The notes beneath the pieces were generated by a model. The model did not search any database, was not told the origin of the DNA, and was given only the letters and a program-made list of their open reading frames with translations. Shown one piece after another: positions 36,019-45,120 of a stretch of DNA of 64,000 nucleotides (within the stretch, counting starts at the first letter, position 1; every line of letters begins with the position of its first letter). The stretch comes from Lelliottia wanjuensis (GTDB lineage Bacteria; Pseudomonadota; Gammaproteobacteria; Enterobacterales; Enterobacteriaceae). The stretch covers positions 62,001 to 126,000 of the forward strand of contig NZ_JASSOT010000048.1 of NCBI RefSeq assembly GCF_030238365.1. The letters are read 5' to 3'. The translations under genes were made by a program, and so were the position numbers.

Positions 36019-38196
36019 TCATCTCTGGCGCAACAACCGCAGCGCGTTCGCCGTCACCAGCACCGTCGCCCCCGTATCCGCTAATACTGCCAGCCACAGA
36101 CCCGTGATCCCCAGCAGCGTGGTGACCAGGAAAATCCCCTTCAGCCCCAGCGCAATCGTGATGTTCTGACGAATATTGGCCCGCGTCGCACGTGCCAGCG
36201 AAATCATCTGCGCGAGCCCGGTTAACCGGTTGTGCGTCAGCGCCGCATCGGCAGTTTCGAGCGCCACGTCGGTCCCGCTGCCCATCGCAATCCCAATCGT
36301 CGCGGCTTTCATCGCCGGAGCGTCGTTGATGCCGTCGCCGACCATCGCCAGCGGGGCCTGAGCGTTCAGACCCGTCACGGCCTGTACTTTATCCGCTGGC
36401 AACAGCCCGGCCTTAAACTCCAGACCCAGCTCATTGGCAATCGCTGCCGCCGCGCGCGGGTTATCCCCGGTCAGGATCACGCCCTGAATCCCCAGCTGAT
36501 GCAGCGCCGCCACGGCCTCTTTGGCATCTTCACGCAGGGTATCGCGCAGGGCCAGCACCCCTTTTGCCACGCCGTCGACCACGACGATGACCACCGTCTG
36601 CCCGGCCTGCTCCAGCTCGCGGATCTGCGCGCTGAACTCGTCAGCCGGGAATTTATCGGCAGCGCAAATCAGCACCTTGCTGCCCTCAACTTCCGCTTCG
36701 ATGCCTGAGCCCATCAGCGCTCGCTGCGCGCTGGCCTCTGGAATCGTCAGCCCGCGCGACTGCGCTTCACGCACTATTGCCTGCGCCAGCGGGTGAGTGG
36801 AACCCTGCTCGACGGCGGCGGCCAGCGCCAGCAGGGCGTCATCGGCAGGATAAATGCCCGTGACCTGCGGTTTGCCGACGGTCAGCGTGCCGGTTTTATC
36901 GAAGGCGATCTGTTGAACCTGGCTGAGCTGTTCCAGCGCCGCACCGCCTTTAATCAGCGCCCCGCGTCGTGCAGCCGCCGCCAGACCCGAGGTGATGGCC
37001 GCAGGCGTTGAAATCACCAGCGCACACGGACAGCCGATCAGCAGCAGCGTCAGCCCTTTATAGATCCACGCCTCCCACGGGGCGCTGAACAGCAGCGGCG
37101 GAACCACCGCCACCAACAGGGCAATCAGCATAATCACCGGCGTGTAGATGCGGCTGAAGCGATCGATAAACCGCTCGACGGGCGCGCGGCGCTCTTCGGC
37201 CTCTTCGATCAGTTTCAGAATGCGGTCAATGGCGCTGTCGCCGGGTTCGGAAAGCACTTTGAGCTGCACCAGACGGTCCACGCTGGTGGCTCCGGCGGGG
37301 ACTTTCTCGCCGGTTTCGCGCTCAACGGGAATCGATTCGCCGGTCAGGGCGCTTTCGTCGAAACTGGCCGTCGCGGTGAGAAGCGTCCCGTCCGCAGGCA
37401 GACGCCCCCCGGCGGCCACCTCCATCACATCACCCGGACGCAGCGCCGTGATAGCGACCGTCTGGCGTTCGCCATTCACCACCACTGTGGCAGTTTCCGG
37501 TTTCAGCGCCATTAACGCGCTAACCCCTTTGCGTGCCCGGCTCGCCGCCCAGCCCTCAAGGCGTTCGCCGATCAGGAACAGGAGCAGCACCATCGCCGCT
37601 TCTGCCGTCGCGCCAATAAACAGCGCGCCGATTGCCGCGACGCTCATTAAGGTTTCAATCGCGAACCAGCTGCCGGTTTTGATCAAACGCAGAGCCTGGC
37701 GCGCGATGGGGAACAGCCCAACCAGCGTGGTGGCAATAAACGCCAGATTGCCAAACGGGTGGTTAACCTGCTCCAGCGCCCAGCTGAGCGCCATCATGAT
37801 AATCAGGGTGATGAGTGGCAGATTTTCCCGCAGGGGAGAGATTTTTTCGGCAGGTTCCTGTTCGCTACGCAGGGAGTAGCCGGCTTTGGTCACCGCCGCT
37901 TCAACCTGCTTGCTGACGTCAGCATCGGCGCTGACCAGCAGTTTTTCGGTGGCGAACAGCACCTGGACCTGGTTGACGCCCGCCACCTGTTTCACCGCAT
38001 TTTCGACTTTGCGGGCGCAAGCGGCGCAGTCCATGCCGTTGACGATCCAGGTGTAGCGATCGCCGCTTTCAGGCAGTACGGGCGCAGCCTGGGTTTCGCA
38101 TCCGCTGTCGCAGCAGCAGTCGTCTTTTGCGGGGACGGGATTGAGTTTGAGTGCCGAAAATTGCGGCACTTTTTTCGGTGTTTCTGGAGTCGACAT
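36019..38196 (-). CDS. zntA: Zn(II)/Cd(II)/Pb(II)-translocating P-type ATPase
   Basis: ZntA pumps excess zinc, cadmium and lead out of the cytoplasm. The 725-residue protein has a cysteine-rich N-terminus (DCCCDSGC), a heavy-metal domain with GMDCAACARKVENAV, membrane helices with the CPC ion site (GCPCALVISTP), the phosphorylated DKTGTLT, and GDGINDAPA. Start ATG 38196 matches E. coli (MSTPE...); a 23-codon longer frame would run through the promoter. Controlled by ZntR: the operator and spaced promoter lie just upstream. Confidence 0.96.
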   Translation of the reverse strand: MSTPETPKKVPQFSALKLNPVPAKDDCCCDSGCETQAAPVLPESGDRYTWIVNGMDCAACARKVENAVKQVAGVNQVQVLFATEKLLVSADADVSKQVEAAVTKAGYSLRSEQEPAEKISPLRENLPLITLIIMMALSWALEQVNHPFGNLAFIATTLVGLFPIARQALRLIKTGSWFAIETLMSVAAIGALFIGATAEAAMVLLLFLIGERLEGWAASRARKGVSALMALKPETATVVVNGERQTVAITALRPGDVMEVAAGGRLPADGTLLTATASFDESALTGESIPVERETGEKVPAGATSVDRLVQLKVLSEPGDSAIDRILKLIEEAEERRAPVERFIDRFSRIYTPVIMLIALLVAVVPPLLFSAPWEAWIYKGLTLLLIGCPCALVISTPAAITSGLAAAARRGALIKGGAALEQLSQVQQIAFDKTGTLTVGKPQVTGIYPADDALLALAAAVEQGSTHPLAQAIVREAQSRGLTIPEASAQRALMGSGIEAEVEGSKVLICAADKFPADEFSAQIRELEQAGQTVVIVVVDGVAKGVLALRDTLREDAKEAVAALHQLGIQGVILTGDNPRAAAAIANELGLEFKAGLLPADKVQAVTGLNAQAPLAMVGDGINDAPAMKAATIGIAMGSGTDVALETADAALTHNRLTGLAQMISLARATRANIRQNITIALGLKGIFLVTTLLGITGLWLAVLADTGATVLVTANALRLLRQR

Positions 38197-38233
38197 GGCA
38201 CTCTCCGGTAATGATAATTTTCTCATTAACCGC

Positions 38234-38265
38234 AGCATACACTCTGGAGTCGACTCCAGAGTCAA
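38234..38265 (-). promoter_or_regulatory. zntA promoter with ZntR operator
   Basis: A perfect 22-bp palindrome (38241-38262, core CTCTGGAGTCGACTCCAGAG) sits between -35 TTGACT (38265-38260) and -10 TATGCT (38239-38234), giving a 20-bp spacer. The over-long spacer with a central dyad is the hallmark of MerR-family activation; the sequence matches the E. coli ZntR site. It is 7 bp from the yhhN stop codon. Confidence 0.92.
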
Positions 38266-38271
38266 GCACTA

Positions 38272-38898
38272 TTAAATATACAGCGAACGCACAATCAGGA
38301 AATGCCCGGCAAAGTAGCAGGCGGAGGCGATGGCGTTATCCGCGCGGAAGCGACGACGGTAGTGACTCCCGAGCCAGACGATGTTGCCAATCAGCAGCAG
38401 CGCAGCACCGAAGAACGCCGACATCGCAGGCGACGTTGGGCGGAAGAACCACAGCTCACCCGCAAGCCAGACCATCACCAGCGTCATGGCGATAAAGGTA
38501 CAGACCGGCCAGCGCATCTCTTCGAGCCGCGTCCAGATCACCGCCACCAGCAGCGCGCCCATCACCAGTAAAATCAGCGGTAACGGCCAGAAGAAGGAGA
38601 GGGTCATCTGGCTTGCGAAGTAGATGGTGTAGAGCAGATGCGAGAGAAAAAACGCCCCAATGGCATACAGCAGGCGCTGGCGTGGCAGCAGCGTGAGCGC
38701 GTCACCAATCAACGAGGCGCACAGACCCGCGAGCACCAGATAGCAGACGGCGTTGAACATCGGTGCCTGCCAGCCGAGCAGCAGCAGGAGCAGCAGCGTC
38801 ACCGGTTTAAACAGCCAGCGCTGCCACGCAGGGCCGCGATACGACGCATCGACATAAAGCCATGCGGAAAAACAGACAGCGATAAATGACCAAAGCAT
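38272..38898 (-). CDS. yhhN: Lysoplasmalogenase-family membrane protein YhhN
   Basis: A 208-residue protein with about eight helices, of the YhhN/TMEM86 family, whose animal members hydrolyse lysoplasmalogen. Its activity in enteric bacteria is not well defined. Same length as E. coli YhhN and near-identical motifs ([24 protein letters not shown]). Its stop is 7 bp upstream of the zntA -35, so read-through into zntA is possible. Confidence 0.92.
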   Translation of the reverse strand: MLWSFIAVCFSAWLYVDASYRGPAWQRWLFKPVTLLLLLLLGWQAPMFNAVCYLVLAGLCASLIGDALTLLPRQRLLYAIGAFFLSHLLYTIYFASQMTLSFFWPLPLILLVMGALLVAVIWTRLEEMRWPVCTFIAMTLVMVWLAGELWFFRPTSPAMSAFFGAALLLIGNIVWLGSHYRRRFRADNAIASACYFAGHFLIVRSLYI

Positions 38899-39024
38899 AT
38901 TAACTCCCTGTATCTGTTATTTTTGAATAACACTCTGATTCAGTGTAGTGACGCGGGCAGGCGTTTGGCAATGGCGGATAAGGCGGGGTATCCTGATTTC
39001 CGCAAAATCTGATGGGATTCAACA

Positions 39025-39384
39025 ATGAGCAAAATGCCACTTTTCTTCGTGATCGTGGTGGCGATTATCGTCATCGCCGCCTCGTTCCGCTTTGTGCAGC
39101 AGCGCCGTGAAAAGGCCGATAACGACGCCGCGCCGCTGCTGCAAAAACGCGTGGTGGTGAGTAATAAACGCGAGAAAGCGCTCAATGAGCGCCGCTCACG
39201 TCAGCAGCAGGTGACGCCAGCGGGAACGCCGATGCGCTACGAGGCGAGCTTTAAGCCGCAGAGCGGCGGGCTGGAGATGACGTTTCGCCTCGACGAGAAG
39301 CAGTACCATCAGCTGACGGTCGGGGAGCGTGGTGTGTTGAGTTACAAGGGGTCGCGGTTTGAGGGGTTTACGGCGGAGCCGTGA
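39025..39384 (+). CDS. yhhM: DUF2500 protein YhhM
   Basis: A 119-residue single-pass inner-membrane protein: N-terminal helix (FFVIVVAIIVIAASF) followed by a charged linker and a C-terminal beta domain (MRYEASFKPQSGGLEMTF). Matches E. coli YhhM of DUF2500. Function is unknown. Divergent from yhhN. Confidence 0.9.
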   Translation: MSKMPLFFVIVVAIIVIAASFRFVQQRREKADNDAAPLLQKRVVVSNKREKALNERRSRQQQVTPAGTPMRYEASFKPQSGGLEMTFRLDEKQYHQLTVGERGVLSYKGSRFEGFTAEP

Positions 39385-39387
39385 TTT

Positions 39388-39456
39388 GCCGGGCGGCGCT
39401 TCGCTTGCACCGGCCTACAGGTCTCGTAGGCCCGGTAAGCGCAGCGCCACCGGGCA
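39388..39456. repeat. Paired REP units (BIME), yhhM-yhhL
   Basis: Two facing REP-type palindromes, 39388-39420 and 39426-39456 (CCCGGT...ACCGGGC), between convergent genes. Confidence 0.8.
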
Positions 39457-39471
39457 AAAAATGCACGCACC

Positions 39472-39753
39472 TTACTTCTTCGCCTGCGCCTTAAACTTCT
39501 TCATCCACACCAGCAGCTCGAACACGCCAAAAATAAAGACGCGCAGCTGCTGCCAGCCGGTCATCGGCGGTCCGTCTTTCGGCAGGCCGTTTTTCAGCAT
39601 CACCATCTGCAGGGCGTGCATAAAGGCGGTGAAAATCAGCGCCACGTTGACGAAAATATTCATCGGACGCGGGAACGGGTGGACCAGGTTCAGGATCAGA
39701 AATGCCCAGACGCCCAGCATCAGTAAACGGCCAAAATTAATCAGTACTGGCAT
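39472..39753 (-). CDS. yhhL: DUF1145 membrane protein YhhL
   Basis: A 93-residue protein with two or three membrane helices (LLMLGVWAFLILNLV, IFVNVALIFTAFMHAL). It matches E. coli YhhL (DUF1145). Start is ATG 39753, inside the end of rsmD with a 17-bp overlap, implying coupling to rsmD. Function unknown. Confidence 0.87.
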   Translation of the reverse strand: MPVLINFGRLLMLGVWAFLILNLVHPFPRPMNIFVNVALIFTAFMHALQMVMLKNGLPKDGPPMTGWQQLRVFIFGVFELLVWMKKFKAQAKK

Positions 39754-40336
39754 CAGGCTCTCCTTGTACTTCACGGTGATACAAACGGTAAGCGACCTGC
39801 CCGGCAACCTGTTCGCGGTGCAGATCCCAGTGAACGGGAACCGGCGGTAAGCCATTTTCCACTTCACTCTCGACATAAATCAGCGCGTCATCCGCCAGCC
39901 AGCCGTTGTTCTCCAGCAGCGTCAGCGTCTCTTCCAGCAGCCCTTTGCGGAATGGCGGATCGATAAACACCACGTCGTGCGGCGTGCCCTTTTGCGCCAG
40001 AAACGCCAGCGCGTTGGTGTTCACCACTTTGGCATTGGTCGCTTTCAGGGTAGTGAGATTTTGCTGTAACTGCTGGGAAACGCTGCGATCCATCTCCAGC
40101 AGGGTGGCGCTGGCGGCATAGCGCGACAGCGCTTCGAGGCCCAGTGCGCCGCTTCCGGCAAAACAGTCCAGGCAGCGAGCGTCAACCATTGACGGCGCCA
40201 GCCAGTTAAACAGCGTCTCCCGGACGCGATCGGTGGTCGGGCGCAGCCCAGGGCTGTCGGGGACGGGCAGTTTGCGGCCTCGCCACTGGCCGCCGATAAT
40301 GCGAATTTGTCCGGCCGGGCGGTTCGTTTTCTTCAT
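39737..40336 (-). CDS. rsmD: 16S rRNA m2G966 methyltransferase RsmD
   Basis: RsmD methylates N2 of G966 in 16S rRNA. The 199-residue SAM enzyme shows FAGSGALGLEALSR (motif I) and the catalytic IDPPFRKG (motif IV). Length matches E. coli (198). Divergent from ftsY as in other enterics; overlaps yhhL. Confidence 0.95.
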   Translation of the reverse strand: MKKTNRPAGQIRIIGGQWRGRKLPVPDSPGLRPTTDRVRETLFNWLAPSMVDARCLDCFAGSGALGLEALSRYAASATLLEMDRSVSQQLQQNLTTLKATNAKVVNTNALAFLAQKGTPHDVVFIDPPFRKGLLEETLTLLENNGWLADDALIYVESEVENGLPPVPVHWDLHREQVAGQVAYRLYHREVQGEPDASTD

Positions 40337-40463
40337 TTCAGGAAAGCTCTGCTAACAATTGGCCTGCGATTCCAGGCGGTGATGTTAATTAGGTAAAGTG
40401 TTAGACTATTTCATCATTTTTATAGCTTCCATGTATATAGCACCGCGAGGAGTGTCGTCGCAG

Positions 40464-41870
40464 ATGGCAAAACAAAAAAAACGTGGCTTCTTTTCCTGGC
40501 TGGGCTTCGGCGAAAAAGAGCAAGACACAGAACAAAAAATCGAAGAGCAGCAGACAGTTGAAGAACAGTCGCAGCCTGAAACCCCTGTCGAAACCGCCGC
40601 GGTAGTTGAAGCGGAAGCGCACGCGCACAGCAAAGAAGAGACCGAAGCTTTTGCTGAAGAGGTGGTGGAAGTCACCGAACAGGTTCAGGAAAGCGAGAAA
40701 CCGCAGCCGGAAGAGGTAAAAGCCGAAGCGATCGCGCCAGAAGAGTGGCAGGCGGAAGCTGAAACCGTCGAAATCGTGGAAGCCGTCGAAGAAGAAGCGG
40801 AAAACGAACCCGAAATCACCGACGAAGAGCTCGAAGCTCAGGCGCTGGCCGCAGAGGCTGCCGAAGACGCGGTGATTGTCGTTCCGGTCGAAGAGCCGGA
40901 AGCAGAGGCCCCGGCAGAAGAGATCGTTCAGGAGCAGGAAAAACCGACCAAAGAAGGTTTCTTCGCGCGCCTGAAACGCAGCCTGGTCAGAACCAAAGAA
41001 AACCTCGGTTCCGGATTTATCAGTCTGTTCCGCGGCAAAAAAATCGACGATGATCTGTTTGAAGAGCTGGAAGAACAGCTTCTGATTGCCGACGTCGGCG
41101 TGGAAACCACGCGCAAAATTATCGCTAAGCTGACCGAAAGCGCGAGCCGCAAACAGCTGCGCGACGCCGAGGCGCTGTACGGCCTGCTGAAAGACGAGAT
41201 GGGCGAAATTCTCGCAAAAGTTGATGAACCGCTTAATATTGAAGGCAAAACGCCATTTGTTATTCTGATGGTCGGCGTCAACGGCGTGGGTAAAACCACC
41301 ACCATCGGTAAGCTGGCGCGTCAGTTCGAGCAGCAGGGCAAATCGGTGATGCTGGCGGCGGGGGATACCTTCCGTGCGGCCGCCGTTGAGCAGCTGCAGG
41401 TCTGGGGCCAGCGCAACAACATTCCAGTGATTGCGCAGCACACCGGCGCGGATTCCGCGTCAGTGATCTTCGATGCCATTCAGGCCGCGAAGGCGCGAAA
41501 CATCGACGTGCTGATTGCCGATACCGCAGGGCGTTTGCAGAATAAATCGCACCTGATGGAAGAGCTGAAGAAAATCGTTCGCGTCATGAAGAAGCTGGAC
41601 GAAGACGCGCCGCATGAGATTATGCTGACCATCGACGCCAGCACCGGACAGAACGCCATCAGCCAGGCGAAGCTGTTCGATGAGGCGGTCGGGCTGACCG
41701 GGATTACGCTGACCAAACTGGACGGCACCGCCAAGGGTGGGGTGATCTTCTCCGTGGCGGATCAGTTCGGCATCCCAATCCGCTATATCGGTGTCGGCGA
41801 ACGTATCGAGGATTTGCGTCCGTTTAAATCGGACGACTTTATTGAGGCACTATTTGCCCGAGAGGACTAA
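40464..41870 (+). CDS. ftsY: Signal recognition particle receptor FtsY
   Basis: FtsY is the SRP receptor GTPase that delivers ribosome-nascent chains to the Sec translocon. The 468-residue protein has an acidic A domain (about 20-175, rich in Glu/Ala, EEVVEVTEQVQESEKPQPEE-like repeats) and the NG domain with G1 GVNGVGKTTTIGKL, DTFRAAA, DTAGR and TKLDGTAKGG. Start ATG 40464 follows GAGGAG and gives MAKQKKRGFFSWLGF like E. coli. First gene of ftsYEX, 2 bp before ftsE. Confidence 0.96.
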   Translation: MAKQKKRGFFSWLGFGEKEQDTEQKIEEQQTVEEQSQPETPVETAAVVEAEAHAHSKEETEAFAEEVVEVTEQVQESEKPQPEEVKAEAIAPEEWQAEAETVEIVEAVEEEAENEPEITDEELEAQALAAEAAEDAVIVVPVEEPEAEAPAEEIVQEQEKPTKEGFFARLKRSLVRTKENLGSGFISLFRGKKIDDDLFEELEEQLLIADVGVETTRKIIAKLTESASRKQLRDAEALYGLLKDEMGEILAKVDEPLNIEGKTPFVILMVGVNGVGKTTTIGKLARQFEQQGKSVMLAAGDTFRAAAVEQLQVWGQRNNIPVIAQHTGADSASVIFDAIQAAKARNIDVLIADTAGRLQNKSHLMEELKKIVRVMKKLDEDAPHEIMLTIDASTGQNAISQAKLFDEAVGLTGITLTKLDGTAKGGVIFSVADQFGIPIRYIGVGERIEDLRPFKSDDFIEALFARED

Positions 41871-41872
41871 CA

Positions 41873-42538
41873 ATGATTCGCTTTGAACACGTCAGCAAGG
41901 CCTATCTCGGTGGGAGACAAGCGTTGCAGGGGGTGACATTCCACCTGCAGCCAGGCGAGATGGCATTCCTGACCGGCCACTCCGGCGCGGGGAAAAGTAC
42001 CCTGCTCAAGCTTATCTGTGGGATCGAGCGGCCAAGTGCCGGGAACATCTTTTTTGGCGGCCACGATATCAGCCGCCTGAAAAACCGTGAGGTGCCGTTC
42101 CTGCGTCGCCAGATCGGCATGATTTTCCAGGATCACCACCTGCTGATGGATCGCACCGTCTTCGATAACGTGGCGATCCCGCTGATCATTGCGGGTGCCA
42201 GCTATGATGATATCCGCCGTCGCGTTTCCGCGGCGCTGGACAAAGTTGGCCTGCTGGACAAAGCGAAGAACTTCCCGATCCAGCTCTCCGGCGGTGAACA
42301 GCAGCGCGTGGGCATTGCTCGCGCGGTGGTGAACAAACCCGCCGTTCTGCTGGCGGATGAACCGACCGGTAACCTGGACGATGCGCTGTCGGAAGGGATC
42401 CTGCGTCTGTTTGAGGAATTTAACCGCGTTGGGGTGACAGTCCTGATGGCGACGCACGACATCGGGCTTATCTCCCGTCGTTCGTACCGCATGCTGACCC
42501 TGAGCGACGGTCATTTGCACGGAGGCCACGGTGAATAA
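41873..42538 (+). CDS. ftsE: Cell division ATP-binding protein FtsE
   Basis: FtsE is the ATPase of the FtsEX complex that activates septal peptidoglycan hydrolysis through EnvC. The 221-residue protein has Walker [10 protein letters not shown], signature [14 protein letters not shown] and Walker [12 protein letters not shown]. It follows ftsY by 2 bp and overlaps ftsX by 8 bp, so the three are translated together. Confidence 0.96.
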   Translation: MIRFEHVSKAYLGGRQALQGVTFHLQPGEMAFLTGHSGAGKSTLLKLICGIERPSAGNIFFGGHDISRLKNREVPFLRRQIGMIFQDHHLLMDRTVFDNVAIPLIIAGASYDDIRRRVSAALDKVGLLDKAKNFPIQLSGGEQQRVGIARAVVNKPAVLLADEPTGNLDDALSEGILRLFEEFNRVGVTVLMATHDIGLISRRSYRMLTLSDGHLHGGHGE

Positions 42539-43586
42539 GCGCGACGCAATCAACCAGATTCGGCAGTTCGGAAACCGATTCGACCGTTTCCGCAAGCCGC
42601 AGGGCGGCGGGGATGGCAACCGCAATGCGCCAAAGCGCGCCAAAGCGGCGCCAAAACCGAACTCCCGTAAGACCAACGTCTTTAACGAACAGGTGCGCTA
42701 CGCCTTCCACGGCGCGGTGCAGGATCTGAAAAGCAAACCGCTGGCGACGTTCCTGACGGTGATGGTGATCGCCATCTCCCTGACGCTGCCGAGTGTCTGC
42801 TACATGGTCTATAAAAACGTCAACCAGGCGGCCTCGCAATACTATCCGTCACCGCAGATTACGGTGTATCTGGATAAGGCGCTGGACGATAACGCCGCCG
42901 CGCAGGTGGTGGGGCAACTCCAGTCGGAGCAGGGCGTTGAGAAAGTGAACTACCTCTCGCGCGACGAAGCGCTGGGCGAGTTCCGCAACTGGTCCGGGTT
43001 TGGCGGCGCGCTGGATATGCTCGAAGAGAACCCGCTGCCCGCCGTGGCGGTGGTGATCCCGAAGCTGGATTTCCAGGGCACCGATTCGCTTAACACCCTG
43101 CGCGACCGCATCACCCGCATCAACGGGATTGATGAAGTGCGCATGGACGACAGCTGGTTTGCTCGTCTCGCCTCCCTGACCGGGCTGGTAGGACGCGTAG
43201 CGGCGATGATCGGCGTGCTGATGGTGGCGGCGGTCTTCCTCGTCATCGGTAACAGCGTGCGACTGAGTATCTTCGCCCGTCGCGACAGCATTAACGTACA
43301 GAAGCTGATTGGTGCGACGGATGGATTCATCCTGCGACCGTTCCTCTACGGCGGCGCATTGCTCGGTTTTTCCGGCGCATTTCTTTCACTGATTTTGTCA
43401 GAAATTTTGGTGATGCGGCTCTCGTCTGCCGTCACTGAAGTGGCACAGGTTTTCGGAACTAAGTTTGATATCAGTGGGTTAGGCTTCGATGAGTGCCTGT
43501 TGCTCCTGCTGGTCTGCTCGATGATCGGCTGGGTTGCCGCCTGGCTTGCGACGGTACAACATTTACGTCACTTTACCCCGCAGTAA
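42531..43586 (+). CDS. ftsX: Cell division protein FtsX
   Basis: FtsX is the membrane partner of FtsE; its large periplasmic loop recruits EnvC. The 351-residue protein has a basic N-terminal cytoplasmic stretch, four helices ([35 protein letters not shown] and two near the C-terminus) and a periplasmic domain at about 100-220. Its extended N-terminus is proline/lysine-rich as in E. coli. Last gene of the operon; rpoH promoters start right after its stop. Confidence 0.95.
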   Translation: MNKRDAINQIRQFGNRFDRFRKPQGGGDGNRNAPKRAKAAPKPNSRKTNVFNEQVRYAFHGAVQDLKSKPLATFLTVMVIAISLTLPSVCYMVYKNVNQAASQYYPSPQITVYLDKALDDNAAAQVVGQLQSEQGVEKVNYLSRDEALGEFRNWSGFGGALDMLEENPLPAVAVVIPKLDFQGTDSLNTLRDRITRINGIDEVRMDDSWFARLASLTGLVGRVAAMIGVLMVAAVFLVIGNSVRLSIFARRDSINVQKLIGATDGFILRPFLYGGALLGFSGAFLSLILSEILVMRLSSAVTEVAQVFGTKFDISGLGFDECLLLLLVCSMIGWVAAWLATVQHLRHFTPQ

Positions 43587-43597
43587 AAAATCTCTGG

Positions 43598-43742
43598 TAT
43601 AATCTTTCCCTGCACTGAGTACTTCACGCTGCAGGGAAAGAGTCCCTGTTGACTCTCCCCCGCAATCAGTAGTCCATGTCACAATTTGTGCGTAATTTAT
43701 TCACAGCATTACATGGAACTTGTGGATAAAATCACGGTCTGA
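43598..43742 (+). promoter_or_regulatory. rpoH multi-promoter region with sigma-E site and DnaA boxes
   Basis: An extended -10 TGGTATAAT (TATAAT 43598-43603) fits the upstream sigma-70 promoter. GAACTT (43716-43721), 16 bp, TCTGA (43738-43742) is the sigma-E promoter, as in E. coli rpoH P3. A perfect DnaA box, TTATCCACA read on the minus strand (43721-43729), overlaps that -35, and TTATTCACA (43697-43705) lies nearby; DnaA repression of rpoH is known in E. coli. Confidence 0.88.
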
Positions 43743-43842
43743 TAAAAATGTGAATGTTAGTCTCACTGCTCAAATGCTTTGGCATGCTTGTTGCCTGATG
43801 GGGACAAACCACCGCCAGAAGACACTAAATTGAGAGGAATGA

Positions 43843-44700
43843 ATGACCAAAGAAATGCAAACTTTAGCTTTAGCCCCTGTTGGTAACCTGGAATCTTATA
43901 TCCGGGCTGCGAACACCTGGCCGATGTTGACGGCTGAGGAAGAAAAGGAGCTTGCTGAAAAGCTGCATTACCAGGGCGATCTGGAAGCAGCTAAGACGCT
44001 GATCCTGTCTCACCTGCGCTTTGTTGTTCACGTTGCTCGTAATTACTCGGGCTACGGCCTGCCGCAGGCGGACTTGATTCAGGAAGGCAACATCGGTCTG
44101 ATGAAGGCTGTACGTCGCTTCAACCCGGAAGTGGGTGTGCGACTGGTCTCCTTCGCCGTTCATTGGATCAAAGCTGAAATTCACGAATACGTCCTGCGTA
44201 ACTGGCGTATTGTGAAAGTCGCCACGACCAAAGCACAGCGCAAACTGTTCTTCAACCTGCGTAAAGCCAAGCAGCGTCTGGGCTGGTTCAACCAGGATGA
44301 AGTCGAAATGGTGGCGCGTGAGCTGGGTGTATCCAGCAAAGACGTGCGTGAGATGGAATCCCGTATGGCCGCTCAGGATATGACATTTGATATGTCTTCT
44401 GACGACGATGCGCAGGATAGCCAGCCGATGGCACCGGTTCTGTATCTGCAGGATAAAACCTCTAACTTTGCCGACGGCATCGAAGAGGATAACTGGGAAG
44501 ATCAGGCCGCGAACAAACTCACCCACGCGATGGAAGGTCTCGACGAGCGTAGCCAGGCGATTATCCGCGCCCGCTGGCTGGACGAAGACAACAAGTCCAC
44601 GCTGCAGGAACTGGCCGACCGCTACGGTGTCTCCGCTGAGCGTGTGCGTCAGCTTGAAAAGAACGCCATGAAAAAACTTCGCGCCGCTATCGAAGCCTAA
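43843..44700 (+). CDS. rpoH: Heat-shock sigma factor RpoH (sigma-32)
   Basis: Sigma-32 directs RNA polymerase to heat-shock genes. The 285-residue protein contains region 2 (NLIQEGN-like [25 protein letters not shown]-like [15 protein letters not shown]), the RpoH box QRKLFFNLR, and region 4.2 ([26 protein letters not shown]). The start region closely follows E. coli, where the first codons pair with the leader as an RNA thermometer; this is likely retained here. Flanked by a sigma-E promoter and a terminator. Confidence 0.97.
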   Translation: MTKEMQTLALAPVGNLESYIRAANTWPMLTAEEEKELAEKLHYQGDLEAAKTLILSHLRFVVHVARNYSGYGLPQADLIQEGNIGLMKAVRRFNPEVGVRLVSFAVHWIKAEIHEYVLRNWRIVKVATTKAQRKLFFNLRKAKQRLGWFNQDEVEMVARELGVSSKDVREMESRMAAQDMTFDMSSDDDAQDSQPMAPVLYLQDKTSNFADGIEEDNWEDQAANKLTHAMEGLDERSQAIIRARWLDEDNKSTLQELADRYGVSAERVRQLEKNAMKKLRAAIEA

Positions 44701-44718
44701 TTTTCGCGAAGTATCCCG

Positions 44719-44757
44719 ATAACCCCTGGATGAAAGTCTGGGGGTTTTGTTTTTTAT
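44719..44757 (+). terminator. rpoH terminator
   Basis: AACCCC...GGGGGTT hairpin followed by TTTTGTTTTTTA, about 20 bp after the rpoH stop. Confidence 0.8.
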
Positions 44758-45018
44758 ACTCCCCAAAACCGTAGGCCGGATAAGGCGCAGCCGCCATCCG
44801 GCAAAGTGCGGGCACAGATGCCCGATGGCGCTTCGCTTATCGGGCCTACTGGTTTTTTTTATACTCCCCAAAACCTGTAGGCCGGATAAGGCGCAGCCGC
44901 CATCCGGCAAAGTGCGGGCACAGATGCCCGATGGCGCTTCGCTTATCGGGCCTACTGGTTCTTTTTATACTCCTCAAAACCTGTAGGCCGGATAAGGCGC
45001 AGCCGCCATCCGGCAAAA
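44754..45018. repeat. Tandem 106-bp BIME array
   Basis: REP unit starts (GTAGGCCGGATAAGGCG) occur at 44771, 44877 and 44983, exactly 106 bp apart. Each full unit holds two inverted REP palindromes (GCCGGAT...ATCCGGC and GCCCGAT...ATCGGGC) and a linker TTATACTCCCCAAAACC. There are two full copies plus a third partial one; copies differ at only a few positions. Confidence 0.93.
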
Positions 45019-45120
45019 CGCACCCAACCTCGCTTTTTTCATCACCCGCTCTGGCGAATTCTTCCCCCCTGGCAAACACTTACAGATGCGCTACGCATGC
45101 GAATCTCTCAGGGGGACAGG

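Noticed and set aside
40401-41441. Minus-strand 346-codon frame opposite ftsY
   Set aside because: Phe/Leu-rich because it mirrors the Glu/Lys-rich FtsY acidic domain; not a gene.
44754-45018. CRISPR array
   Set aside because: The 106-bp period is made of REP palindromes with identical linkers; no short repeats with unique spacers and no cas genes.
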